Assembly (NCBI GenBank): GCA_035415725.1
Contig: DAOOGN010000002.1
Location: 54,036 to 118,035, forward strand
From: DSWT01 sp035415725
GTDB lineage: Bacteria; Chloroflexota; Anaerolineae; B4-G1; SLSP01
Length of the DNA stretch: 64,000 nucleotides
Direction of reading: 5' to 3'
Position numbers and translations under genes: made by a program. Below the pieces are notes generated by a model, which saw nothing but the letters and a program-made list of their open reading frames with translations, was not told the origin of the DNA and did no database searches. This document shows positions 8,129 through 15,953 of this stretch, piece by piece (position 1 is the stretch's first letter; every line of letters begins with the position of its first letter).

Positions 8129-10468
8129 TTAACATTTAAGCCTAGTTTTATCGAGGCAAACCCGCAATTTAATATCGCTAATACTGGTAGTTACATCTGT
8201 AACGATATCCCGGAAGGTTGTCTTCCGTATCCCTTTTTCAGCATCGAAGATGTTAACAGTATTGCCTTCGCGGATAACGTAAAATTCCACCGGTTTTAAT
8301 CCTTTAATGTAAATGTCCACCTTCTTACGATTGCCGCCTATAATGATTTTGCGCCGGCGGTGTGACATTCCCAAGGTATAGGTAGACATAGGCCCCTTTG
8401 ATTCCTTGTCGGGACCGCAGACCAGCACATATCCATTCGGCGGCGGCGAGATATGTACGATAAACCAGGGAATGCCATACAAAATGATAAAAACTAGTAA
8501 CCCCAATCCCAAAATTCCACCTGCCAGGTACGGCCACCAGGGGCAGCCTTGCAATTGTGGAATACCTGGCCGGTCAGGGCAGTTGTCTGCACCGCAATCA
8601 TTGAGGCCATCACCATCGCGGTCAGAGCAAGGTGTGGGGGTAGGCGGAAGGGGCGTCGGGGTAGGTGGAAGGGGCGTGGACGTCGGGGTGCAGGTAGGCG
8701 CTACAATCAGTACCGGCATATCACGCTCTACCGGCGGCATGGGGCCGGTCTTGAGTTGTGCAGTCAGGCGCAGACGTAACGTAGTGTCGGTCTGTGTGGA
8801 ACATGGCGTTTCCGCCGATAAAGCCGTGCAGAGCGCGGAAAGATCACTGTTGAATATGCCAGGTGAGGTGCTGCTCAGTTGGACTTCCTGACCACCACCG
8901 AATGCGCGCAGTTGGATGGTTTTGGCAACGGCCAGGTCGTAATCAGCGATGGTCACCGTCAATTCTGGGCGGGTGCCGCCACATACCAAGGGAGAGGGCA
9001 CAATGTCGGCGATATACGGCGCGCGCCCCACATCCACCATCAAGCGGGCGATGGCAATAGGAATACGTGTGGCCTCGGCGTCCTCTTCCAGTGCGGAGCC
9101 GGCATTCAGGATAAAGATGAAACGGCCAGGGGCCTCCATAATCGCCGGGTACGCGCTGGCGAAGTCAAAGCGAACTTCGTACTCACCGCTACTGTCGGGC
9201 GCGAGGTTTTCGGGAATCCGTAGGGAAGTTTGCAGGCCATCGGGTGTGATGACATCACCCCATATCGGTTGCGGTTCACTGCCGTAACAATCGCTGGAAA
9301 GTGTGAATCGTATGGCAAACTCGCGATTGGGGGTTTGACGCTCGGTTGCCAGATAGATGTTAGTGATCTCGGTAAGGCTCACTTCCGGCGCTTCAAAGTG
9401 GATCCCGTAGGCGCCGCGGCGATCCAGGTGCACCTTCACCGGTTTGTCCGATTCAATTGTCCACATATCGTTCTTTAGATCATCAGTCAGCCGTGCCGCG
9501 CCGATGGAGATGACTTCTACGGGATTGTCAGTGCCACGGAAGCGCTTGACACCAGGCGTTGTGTCCAGATCAACAGTGTTTGATTTGGGGTCCTTAACGA
9601 TAATGTTCCCTTTAGCTTCGCCAGTTCCATGTTTGACTGTAATGACAATTTCCTGTACGCACTTACTAACGAAGAAGGGGTGAGGTGTACCAGCGGGGAC
9701 ATCAGTGCCTTCTTCGTCAGGAATTGTGTTTTGCAATTGGGCGATAATGCGGTTGTAGGTGCTATCAATCTGATTGCGGTCGGTGATGCGATAGGTGAAA
9801 ACGTGATCATAGCGCGTCTGCATCTGCTCCCAAAAGCGGACGTACTTTTCATAATCTGCGTCAGTGGGGTCCTGTAATAACATTATGAAAAATGGAATAT
9901 CGGGATTGGCACTCACCAGCCGCTCTATTTCGGCGTCGCTTTGTCCGGCTTCGGGATAAGGGCGGCCATCCGTCATCAGCACCACCGCCGGGAGATTGGT
10001 GGCGCGGCGTGCAGGTGAGGTGCGCAATTCCTGGTAGGCCAATTTGATGGCCTCGATCATATTTGTTCCCAGTTCTGGGGCTGGGTCAGCGACTAGCCGT
10101 GCTATCGCATCGCGCGCGCCGCTGACCGGTTGCAACGGCGCTACCAAAGTTGCGGTGCGGCCCAGGCTAATCACCCCGGCCTGATATTCTAACTCATTGA
10201 CCTCGGCAAATCCCAGGCGTGCGACAAACAGATTGACGCCGGCAATGCGCAGAAAGTCAGGGTCATTGCCCCAGACTTCGCAACCGGCTACAATTTTGTC
10301 GCGTGGGAACATACTGCAAGAGTTGTCGACAACAAGCATCATATCAATAGGTTTGCGGTCGAGATCTGACTGCGCGGCGGCCGGGTAGAAAGGCACAAGG
10401 AGACATACTATCAGAACGATATACAGCAAGGTTTTTATGAAACTGGATGATAGTTTAAGGATATACAT
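8129..10468 (-). CDS. Exported, single-pass VWA-domain protein with Pro/Thr linker and possible FHA-like cytoplasmic tail
   Basis: 779 residues. Residues 1-33 form a signal peptide ending at AAAQ. The VWA domain (about 38-250) has an intact MIDAS start, D48-N-S50-C-S52, and a later LMTDGRPY strand. It is followed by beta-sandwich-like regions, a Pro/Thr linker of repeated PTPLP units near residue 600, and an Asp/Asn-rich DRDGDGLNDCGADNC segment like a thrombospondin type-3 calcium loop. A membrane helix lies at about 646-672. The last ~100 residues (RRRKIIIGG, DIYIKGL) would be cytoplasmic and resemble a divergent FHA fold, though this is tentative. The start is supported by a GAGGTCC ribosome site. 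It is cotranscribed with the tubulin-like gene, so it may be the membrane receptor that recruits that protein. Confidence 0.85.
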   Translation of the reverse strand: MYILKLSSSFIKTLLYIVLIVCLLVPFYPAAAQSDLDRKPIDMMLVVDNSCSMFPRDKIVAGCEVWGNDPDFLRIAGVNLFVARLGFAEVNELEYQAGVISLGRTATLVAPLQPVSGARDAIARLVADPAPELGTNMIEAIKLAYQELRTSPARRATNLPAVVLMTDGRPYPEAGQSDAEIERLVSANPDIPFFIMLLQDPTDADYEKYVRFWEQMQTRYDHVFTYRITDRNQIDSTYNRIIAQLQNTIPDEEGTDVPAGTPHPFFVSKCVQEIVITVKHGTGEAKGNIIVKDPKSNTVDLDTTPGVKRFRGTDNPVEVISIGAARLTDDLKNDMWTIESDKPVKVHLDRRGAYGIHFEAPEVSLTEITNIYLATERQTPNREFAIRFTLSSDCYGSEPQPIWGDVITPDGLQTSLRIPENLAPDSSGEYEVRFDFASAYPAIMEAPGRFIFILNAGSALEEDAEATRIPIAIARLMVDVGRAPYIADIVPSPLVCGGTRPELTVTIADYDLAVAKTIQLRAFGGGQEVQLSSTSPGIFNSDLSALCTALSAETPCSTQTDTTLRLRLTAQLKTGPMPPVERDMPVLIVAPTCTPTSTPLPPTPTPLPPTPTPCSDRDGDGLNDCGADNCPDRPGIPQLQGCPWWPYLAGGILGLGLLVFIILYGIPWFIVHISPPPNGYVLVCGPDKESKGPMSTYTLGMSHRRRKIIIGGNRKKVDIYIKGLKPVEFYVIREGNTVNIFDAEKGIRKTTFRDIVTDVTTSISDIKLRVCLDKTRLKC

Positions 10469-10492
10469 ATCAGGACCTCCCTCGGGTTCAGA

Positions 10493-10975
10493 TTACATGG
10501 AGTGTTCCAGCCTGCGCCCAATATCTTGTGCAAATTCCTCCGCGGCTTGTTCGGGAGGACGATATACCATGACGATATCGTTATTCTCTCTGCCTAACAC
10601 TTGGGCCACAGCCGTGCGTGCCATGTCGAGTCCTTGAGGACAAACCGCAAGGACGCCGCCTTGCTCTATGACCTGATGTATAAGCTGATGGACACGTGGA
10701 TCGGCTTCCAGGGCGGACAGGTTGCGTTCACTCCCCGGCAAAATGATCATGGGCACCGTTACAATATCGATGATGCGCTCCAAGGCGGTCAGGCTGAAAT
10801 CTGGCTTGATAAGAATGCCGTGCGCGCTATTGATGGTCCCGCCGATAACACCGACACTTTTTACACAAATCCCCATACGACGCAGGACACTGAGCAGCAC
10901 TATCGTTTCAATCTCGTTGAACCCATCCGCCAGCATGACAAGCACACACTGCGTTGAGACATCTTTAGTATTCAA
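10493..10975 (-). CDS. DJ-1/PfpI (ThiJ) family protein
   Basis: 160 residues with the DJ-1 fold pattern: a first strand followed by ADGFNEIETIV, containing the conserved Glu, and a nucleophile-elbow strand GVLAVCPQG with Cys112. Family members are glyoxalase/deglycase-like, chaperone or protease-like enzymes, and substrate assignment from sequence is unreliable. The best start is TTG 10975, with AAGGAG 7 nt upstream; the next ATG (10936) would cut into the first strand. It is the first gene of the minus-strand set, 24 nt ahead of the VWA gene. That position suggests a regulatory or redox-sensing role in the cluster, which is inference. Confidence 0.75.
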   Translation of the reverse strand: MNTKDVSTQCVLVMLADGFNEIETIVLLSVLRRMGICVKSVGVIGGTINSAHGILIKPDFSLTALERIIDIVTVPMIILPGSERNLSALEADPRVHQLIHQVIEQGGVLAVCPQGLDMARTAVAQVLGRENNDIVMVYRPPEQAAEEFAQDIGRRLEHSM

Positions 10976-11224
10976 TGTCCGCTCCTTTCTTCATTTTTAC
11001 TCGACATCGACCATGGTTGTCCATCTCCGGTTCCGGTAGCCCGCCAAGACTTGACTTCTCATCATCGCTTCAGCAATTTTGAAACGGCTCGAATTGCTTA
11101 TGCAAGCTTTATGATCATTTCTAGTAAGTTTGACCGACAAAATAAAGTTTGATGGGGAGTAAATCCTGTCCTTTATTGTAGCGTTTGAATGTCTGTTTAG
11201 ATCTTAAAATAATCTAGAAGTTTC

Positions 11225-11275
11225 GTCGCCTGGATGGGTAAATCTGTAAAAAACTGTAGATTTCTGGGCGGCGAC
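11225..11275. promoter_or_regulatory. Nested inverted repeat, candidate operator of the STAND/CHAT arm
   Basis: The outer arms are GTCGCC (11225-11230) and GGCGAC (11270-11275). The inner arms are AAATCT (11240-11245) and AGATTT (11258-11263). The repeat ends 22 bp upstream of the TGTTATAAT -10 box, where a repressor or activator would overlap RNA polymerase. Identity of the binder is unknown. Confidence 0.4.
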
Positions 11276-11296
11276 TTTTGTAGTCCCTGGCTTCGG

Positions 11297-11305
11297 TGTT
11301 ATAAT
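11297..11305 (+). promoter_or_regulatory. Extended -10 promoter of the STAND/CHAT arm
   Basis: TGTTATAAT is a perfect extended -10. The -35 match is weak (TTGTAG at 11278-11283). Transcription would begin near 11312, leaving about 120 nt of leader before the STAND gene. The same TGTTATAAT form occurs upstream of cysS and of the CCA-adding enzyme gene. Confidence 0.55.
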
Positions 11306-11432
11306 CTCCATAGGAAATAGAAAGCTGGTGAAGGTCCACTTATGCGTTTCAATCCGCGACGTCCGGCTTTGGGGGTCTATCATGGTCCCAGCAGTATCAT
11401 CCTTAACCTTCGCCAGGTGGGGCATACATTGA

Positions 11433-12896
11433 ATGATGGTAGATATGGCAATCAACAACTCTCACGATGTCGCTTTTCCCGCTGATTTTGTCAAGCGTGT
11501 GCACCAGGCATTGAAAGCCTGGCATACGCAGTCGACAGAGAATATGCTGACCGATCTTGTGTTGACGCAGCAAACCCGCATCAGGCGCAACATCATCTCG
11601 CCGCGGCTACTCTGCAATCAAATCCTGATGTACGGTATGGATGAGCTGAAGTCTACTCATCGAGAAGCCTATGAATTATTGCAACGGCGCTTTCTTAATA
11701 AAGAAACGGCCCAAGAAGTTGCCTATAGCCGTAACATCACGGTGGACGTCGTTTATCAGCATCAACGCCTCGCGCTTGAAGAGTTGGCACAGGCCATTTG
11801 GAGCCAGGAGCTAGAGGCTCGGGCGCAACAGGCGCGGCGGATTGCGATGCGCCTGGAGTTTCCCACCTATACGCGGCTCTTCGGCGTTGTTGAGAAAAGC
11901 GCCGAACTCTGCGCCAGGCTCGAAACGTTTCACGAACCCTGGATTGTGGCGTTGGAAGGTATGGGGGGAGTCGGCAAAACGGCGCTGGCTGATGCCTTAG
12001 TCCGCACGTTAGCGCATCATTCGCATTTTCAGGATATTGCCTGGCTTAGCGCGCGACAACGTCTGTTTCGTTCTACTGGCATGGTTGAAACTTTGCCCTT
12101 CGTCCCCACACTGACATTGACGGAAATGGTCGATCGGTTGATCGACCAATTTGACTTGGGTGGGTTGAAACGACAAACGGACAAAGAGAAGTTTTGGGGG
12201 CTAAAAGATTATTTGAAATCGCAGCCATGTTTGGTGGTGATTGACAACCTGGAAACCATTCACGATTACTATGCGCTTATACCCGCTTTGCGCGAGTTAG
12301 CCAATCCTGGTAAATTCCTTCTTACCACCCGCTATTCGCTGCGCGGTGAGAGTGGCGTGTACCTGTTCCCGCTGCAGGGTTTGGCAATGGCGGATGCGTT
12401 AGCTTTGGTACGTTATGAGGCCGAATTACAGGGCCTGACCGACCTGGCTACGGCTACTGATGACGAACTAGGGTCGCTCTACACGGTCACGGGGGGTAAC
12501 CCCTTAGCCATCAAATTGATTGTTGGACAAACCCACACCTTTCCACTGTCGCTGATCATACAACGTCTTGGCGCATCGCCGGTTGATCGAGGCATGGACC
12601 TGCTGGATTTCATCCATGCCGACGCGTGGAAAATGTTGTCCTCCGACCATCGAAGGATCATGCAAGCACTAACGTTGGCGCCGGATGGGGGGGGGCGATT
12701 GGAACAGTTGGCGGCAGCCTCTGGCCTCCCTGCTGCCGACGCCGTGACTTGTCTGCGCACTTTGACCAGCCTCTCGTTGGTCATGACGCTGGGCGGTTTG
12801 TCTGAGCGTCGTTATGCGCTACATCCCCTGACACGCACCTTTGTGCTGCGGCAGAAACTGGAAGAATTACCTGATGCGGACGATTGCCGGGGCTAA
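11433..12896 (+). CDS. STAND (NB-ARC-type) NTPase with N-terminal helix-turn-helix-like region
   Basis: 487 residues. Residues 1-150 are helical and include a sigma-region-4-like segment (RFLNKETAQEVAYSRNITVD). The NTPase has a Walker A GMGGVGKT at 176-183, a Walker B PCLVVIDNLE, a sensor-1 arginine in LLTTRYSL, and the GGNPLAIKL motif diagnostic of NB-ARC/STAND switches, followed by a winged-helix region ending in YALHPLTRTFVL. STAND proteins hydrolyse ATP to toggle between closed and oligomeric states, usually after C-terminal repeats bind a signal. Here the repeats sit in the next gene in another frame, so the two may be subunits or a broken single gene. AGGTGGGG precedes the ATG by 10 nt. 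Confidence 0.85.
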   Translation: MMVDMAINNSHDVAFPADFVKRVHQALKAWHTQSTENMLTDLVLTQQTRIRRNIISPRLLCNQILMYGMDELKSTHREAYELLQRRFLNKETAQEVAYSRNITVDVVYQHQRLALEELAQAIWSQELEARAQQARRIAMRLEFPTYTRLFGVVEKSAELCARLETFHEPWIVALEGMGGVGKTALADALVRTLAHHSHFQDIAWLSARQRLFRSTGMVETLPFVPTLTLTEMVDRLIDQFDLGGLKRQTDKEKFWGLKDYLKSQPCLVVIDNLETIHDYYALIPALRELANPGKFLLTTRYSLRGESGVYLFPLQGLAMADALALVRYEAELQGLTDLATATDDELGSLYTVTGGNPLAIKLIVGQTHTFPLSLIIQRLGASPVDRGMDLLDFIHADAWKMLSSDHRRIMQALTLAPDGGGRLEQLAAASGLPAADAVTCLRTLTSLSLVMTLGGLSERRYALHPLTRTFVLRQKLEELPDADDCRG

Positions 12897-14055
12897 TGCG
12901 CGCTACTGGTTGGACTATCTCCACACTATCGCGGCCGACAGTCCTCTCACCGAAGACGATATGCAAGGCGCGCTTCGCGCCCTGGATGCGGCCATCGTCA
13001 CCCCCGAAGCCTGGCCTTTGCTTCGCCCCTTAACGGCATTAGTGCACCCTTACATGGAACGCCAGGGCGCATGGACAGGATGGGACGAATTGTTGCATTA
13101 TTTGATTGCTTATGCGCAACAACATGCCGATCCAGAAACGCAGATAACTTTCTTAACGCGCCTGGGGAGCTTACAACGTCGCCGTGGCGACCTGCAGGCG
13201 GCCATCGTCTCTTTCAGGCAGGCGTGGCGACTCTGTCGACATACCGATGATCGGTTTTGGCAGGCCATCATTTTTTCTAATTTAGGCGATTTATATTGCA
13301 TCTATGACGACTTCTGGCGCGCTGAGGTGCTATGTGACAAGGCCCGCGCACTCTTTACGGCATTAGGCGACCTGATGCGCCTGGGGTATACCGAGAATCA
13401 TTTGGGTTGGATTGATCTTCGTCAACGACAATGGGATGCGGCATGGCTTCACTTCCAACGTGCCGAGGAACTCTTCCGGCAGATCGAAGATGAAAATGGC
13501 CTGGCCATGCTATGGCAGAATATGAGCGTCCTTTGCCATTATCTCCAGCAATCTCAAAAGGCATTGGACTATATGACGCAAGCCCTGCGTTATTATGAAA
13601 AAACGGGAGATCATTATCGTATTGCTACTATCTACCTTGATCAGGGCAATACGTATCAGGCTTCCGGCGATTTTGAACAAGCGGAACAGGCCTCTCTCCA
13701 GGCTGAGGCTATGTTTGCTCAGTTAGAAGACCGTCCCAACCTGGCGCGCGTACGCCATAACCTGGGAATGATTTATACACACACTGGCAACTGGCAAGAG
13801 GCCGAACGCTGTTTCCTCTGGGCTTTGGACTCCTGGCGGCAGCAGCAGGACAGCTATAACCTGACTAACACGCTGGGTGAGCTTGCCACTATGTATATTG
13901 CGTGGGGGCAAAGACAACAGGCACAATACTATCTTGATGCATTTGAACAATGTGTTACGTTACATCACCACGATCCGGCCTACCAGGGTTTGCATCGAGA
14001 ATTGATCGAACGGCGGGAAAAACTGGCTATGCTGTATGGGGATAACCGAATCTGA
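12874..14055 (+). CDS. TPR-repeat protein, sensor half of the STAND pair
   Basis: 393 residues from ATG 12874, which overlaps the end of the STAND gene by 23 nt in a different frame. Repeated 34-40-residue helical pairs with the TPR pattern of small residues (GDLQAAIVSFRQA, GDFEQAEQASLQA, GNWQEAERCFLWAL) fill most of the protein. No catalytic motif is seen. In many STAND proteins such repeats are fused C-terminally to the NTPase, and the sequence just after the overlap (ARYWLDYL) is what would follow HPLTRTFVL in such a fusion. It is either translationally coupled or the result of a frameshift near the GGGG run at 12889-12892. It probably binds the trigger or the downstream partner. Confidence 0.8.
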   Translation: MRTIAGANARYWLDYLHTIAADSPLTEDDMQGALRALDAAIVTPEAWPLLRPLTALVHPYMERQGAWTGWDELLHYLIAYAQQHADPETQITFLTRLGSLQRRRGDLQAAIVSFRQAWRLCRHTDDRFWQAIIFSNLGDLYCIYDDFWRAEVLCDKARALFTALGDLMRLGYTENHLGWIDLRQRQWDAAWLHFQRAEELFRQIEDENGLAMLWQNMSVLCHYLQQSQKALDYMTQALRYYEKTGDHYRIATIYLDQGNTYQASGDFEQAEQASLQAEAMFAQLEDRPNLARVRHNLGMIYTHTGNWQEAERCFLWALDSWRQQQDSYNLTNTLGELATMYIAWGQRQQAQYYLDAFEQCVTLHHHDPAYQGLHRELIERREKLAMLYGDNRI

Positions 14056-14056
14056 T

Positions 14057-14089
14057 GAAGCCCCTCCCCCAGACAGGGGTGGGGGCTTC
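14057..14089. terminator. GC-rich hairpin after the STAND/TPR pair
   Basis: The arms GAAGCCCC (14057-14064) and GGGGCTTC (14082-14089) are extended by imperfect C/G pairing. The hairpin begins two bases after the TGA of the TPR gene and sits between it and a convergent small gene. The T-run is poor (TTCTTG), so termination may be partial and bidirectional. Confidence 0.5.
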
Positions 14090-14144
14090 TTGTGGCATTG
14101 GGGTCAAGCGAGCATTTCTGGCGCTGATGATAACTACACTCTTG

Positions 14145-14294
14145 CTATTGGCCCAGGGGACATCCATTGCCACTGTTGGTGCTGCACCCTTCAGCCAAAA
14201 CAATGTTCCCTGCTCCAGGGGAAAATGGGGCGATTAGAATGGCAAGAGCCAATAGTATAGCCATAACAAGCGTTTTTAAGGATCTTCCGGACAT
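14145..14294 (-). CDS. Small putative secreted or membrane peptide (49 aa)
   Basis: The ATG at 14294 is preceded by AAAGGAGACGCAG, an ideal ribosome site. The peptide has a basic start (MSGRSLK), a hydrophobic core (LVMAILLALAILIAPF), a small-residue stretch ending LAEG and a short tail with two cysteines (CSTNSGNGCPLGQ). This is the plan of an exported precursor peptide or a small membrane-active toxin. It lies opposite to and between two genes of the STAND/CHAT arm and converges on the hairpin at 14057-14089. No family is recognised and function is unknown. Its reality rests on the ribosome site and the signal-like composition. Confidence 0.5.
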   Translation of the reverse strand: MSGRSLKTLVMAILLALAILIAPFSPGAGNIVLAEGCSTNSGNGCPLGQ

Positions 14295-14407
14295 CTGCGT
14301 CTCCTTTCTCTGAGAGAAAATGAGCAAGACGCGGGTCCCCCCAGTCGCTGACTGGCTTCGAAGACGTCCGGCTGTGAATAAACTTGGTGAGCGCGCTTTC
14401 ATTTATC

Positions 14408-14440
14408 ACTATAGCCGAAATCAGGTATACGTGCTATAGT
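14408..14440. promoter_or_regulatory. 8-bp inverted repeat ACTATAGC/GCTATAGT in a divergent promoter gap
   Basis: The perfect arms at 14408-14415 and 14433-14440 are separated by 17 bp, between the small peptide gene (minus) and the ATPase gene (plus). Each arm also reads as a TATAGT-type -10 on its own strand, so this may be an operator dyad or a pair of divergent promoters. Confidence 0.35.
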
Positions 14441-14546
14441 AGCATGTTGAAAACGCCCTGATTCTGTACTGAAAATGGCTGAAAGTTTTGCTCTATAAAT
14501 GAAGTCACGTTGACGAACTTGTATTCCTTGTAAGGTGGAGTCTCTT

Positions 14547-15941
14547 GTGGAAGTTGTGCATGGGGTTTCTCCTGGTTATCGTCAGGCTGAACGGCAAATC
14601 CTGGCGCGCTGGATAATGTCTGGGCAGAGTGGCGCAGTCATTGGGTTGCCCGGTTGTGGACGCTCGAGTTTGCTGGAGTTTTTGTGCGCCCAGTCCGAGC
14701 CTCTTTTGGATCGTACATCTGCCGTTACGGAGTGCATGGTGTTAGTTCCGGTAAACTTGTTCACGTTGCCGGCCACGGATATGGCTACATTCTATCGCGT
14801 ATTGCTACGCGCCTTCTATCACGCTTCCCGACATTTCAGCCCTATCTTACGAGATATGGCAGCCCATCTCTATCGTGAAAACATTGAAGCTCAGGATCCT
14901 TTTTTACCGCAGAGCGCGCTTCAAGAGTTGCTCCTGTGCTTCCACGATAACCATACCCGCGTTGTTTTGGTGTTGAATCATTTTGACTATTTTTTGCAGG
15001 AAGCTACGCCCCCTATGGTGAATACTCTACGGGGTCTGCGCGATAGTTTCAAGCACACGTTAAGTTTTATTGTTGGTATGCAGCAGGAAGTCGCCTACTT
15101 GCCCGATCCGGAGGCATTGGGTGAGATGTATGACTTGCTGGATAGAAATGTGTGTTGGGTGGGCGCGATGGGCCACGAAGATGCGCAAGGGGTGATTGCA
15201 CAAACCCTCCATGCGACAGCCGACTTCCCCACCGCTGCCGAGATGGATATGATGTTGCGCCTATCCGGAAACTTCCCGGCGCTTTTGCAATTGGTTGCCT
15301 ATTGGTGGCAAAAAATTTCTCCACGCCCGCTGGTTTCAGAGTGGTCGGCAGCACTCCTGGCAGAAAACAATGTCCGCCGTCGCTTAACCAAAATGTGGGA
15401 TGGACTGACCCAGGAGGAGCAGTTTTTTTTATCCGCGATTGCCGGGATGCAAATGCATTCCCCTACTGAAATGGAAAGTGTTCAGTGTCTGAAAAATGTA
15501 GGGTGCGGACTGGAGCGTCAGAATTTGCTGCTGCGCCTTGCTCACAAGGGGGTATGCGAACAAACACCGACAGGTTGGAGTATCCGGGGAGATTTGTTTC
15601 TGGCTTATGTCAGAGAAGCCGGCATGTCCAGTCGTGGGCGGATCTGGTTGGACAAAGAAACCCAAGTGATTAACCAGGGGCTTACCCACATCACAAACTT
15701 GACGCCGTTGGAAAGGAGACTGCTTCAATACTTCATTCTGAACCCCTATAAGCCGCATGAGAGCGAAACATTGATCTCCTATATTTGGGAAGATAAATCC
15801 GACGACATGGTGGATAATGATCTCCAACAGTTGATTTATCGGCTGCGAAAAAAGATCGATGGAGTTCCACCCCAATACATCATCACCTGGAAGGGCCGTC
15901 CAGGCGGGTATCAGTTCTATCCTGAGGGACGTCCAAAATAA
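14547..15941 (+). CDS. STAND/AAA-like ATPase with C-terminal OmpR-type winged helix
   Basis: 464 residues from GTG 14547, chosen because AAGGTGGAG sits 6 nt upstream; a GTG 12 nt earlier is in frame. The Walker A region reads GLPGCGRSS (33-41), so the usual lysine is arginine. A hydrophobic strand TRVVLVLNHFD fits Walker B. The C-terminal ~90 residues (NLTPLERRLLQYF, DLQQLIYRLRKKI, GGYQFYPEG) match the winged-helix DNA-binding domain of OmpR/PhoB regulators, including the recognition helix and wing hairpin. The protein could be a nucleotide-gated transcription regulator of this locus, or could use the winged helix for protein contacts. It is followed after 12 nt by the kinase-like gene. Confidence 0.8.
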   Translation: MEVVHGVSPGYRQAERQILARWIMSGQSGAVIGLPGCGRSSLLEFLCAQSEPLLDRTSAVTECMVLVPVNLFTLPATDMATFYRVLLRAFYHASRHFSPILRDMAAHLYRENIEAQDPFLPQSALQELLLCFHDNHTRVVLVLNHFDYFLQEATPPMVNTLRGLRDSFKHTLSFIVGMQQEVAYLPDPEALGEMYDLLDRNVCWVGAMGHEDAQGVIAQTLHATADFPTAAEMDMMLRLSGNFPALLQLVAYWWQKISPRPLVSEWSAALLAENNVRRRLTKMWDGLTQEEQFFLSAIAGMQMHSPTEMESVQCLKNVGCGLERQNLLLRLAHKGVCEQTPTGWSIRGDLFLAYVREAGMSSRGRIWLDKETQVINQGLTHITNLTPLERRLLQYFILNPYKPHESETLISYIWEDKSDDMVDNDLQQLIYRLRKKIDGVPPQYIITWKGRPGGYQFYPEGRPK

Positions 15942-15953
15942 ACGGGGTATTTT

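Larger units (their letters stand above)
10976..11432. other. Divergent intergenic region between the two arms of the accessory cluster
   Basis: 457 bp, AT-rich compared with the flanks and lacking any convincing protein gene. It holds a nested inverted repeat (11225-11275) and a TGTTATAAT promoter for the plus arm. For the minus arm the best -10 guess is TACAAT on the minus strand at 11175-11180, without a clear -35. A 47-codon frame at 11342-11485 overlaps the start of the STAND gene. Confidence 0.6.

Noticed and set aside
11204..11458. Minus-strand 84-codon frame in the divergent gap
   Set aside because: It would cover the promoter and the start of the STAND gene and has no ribosome site or conserved motif.
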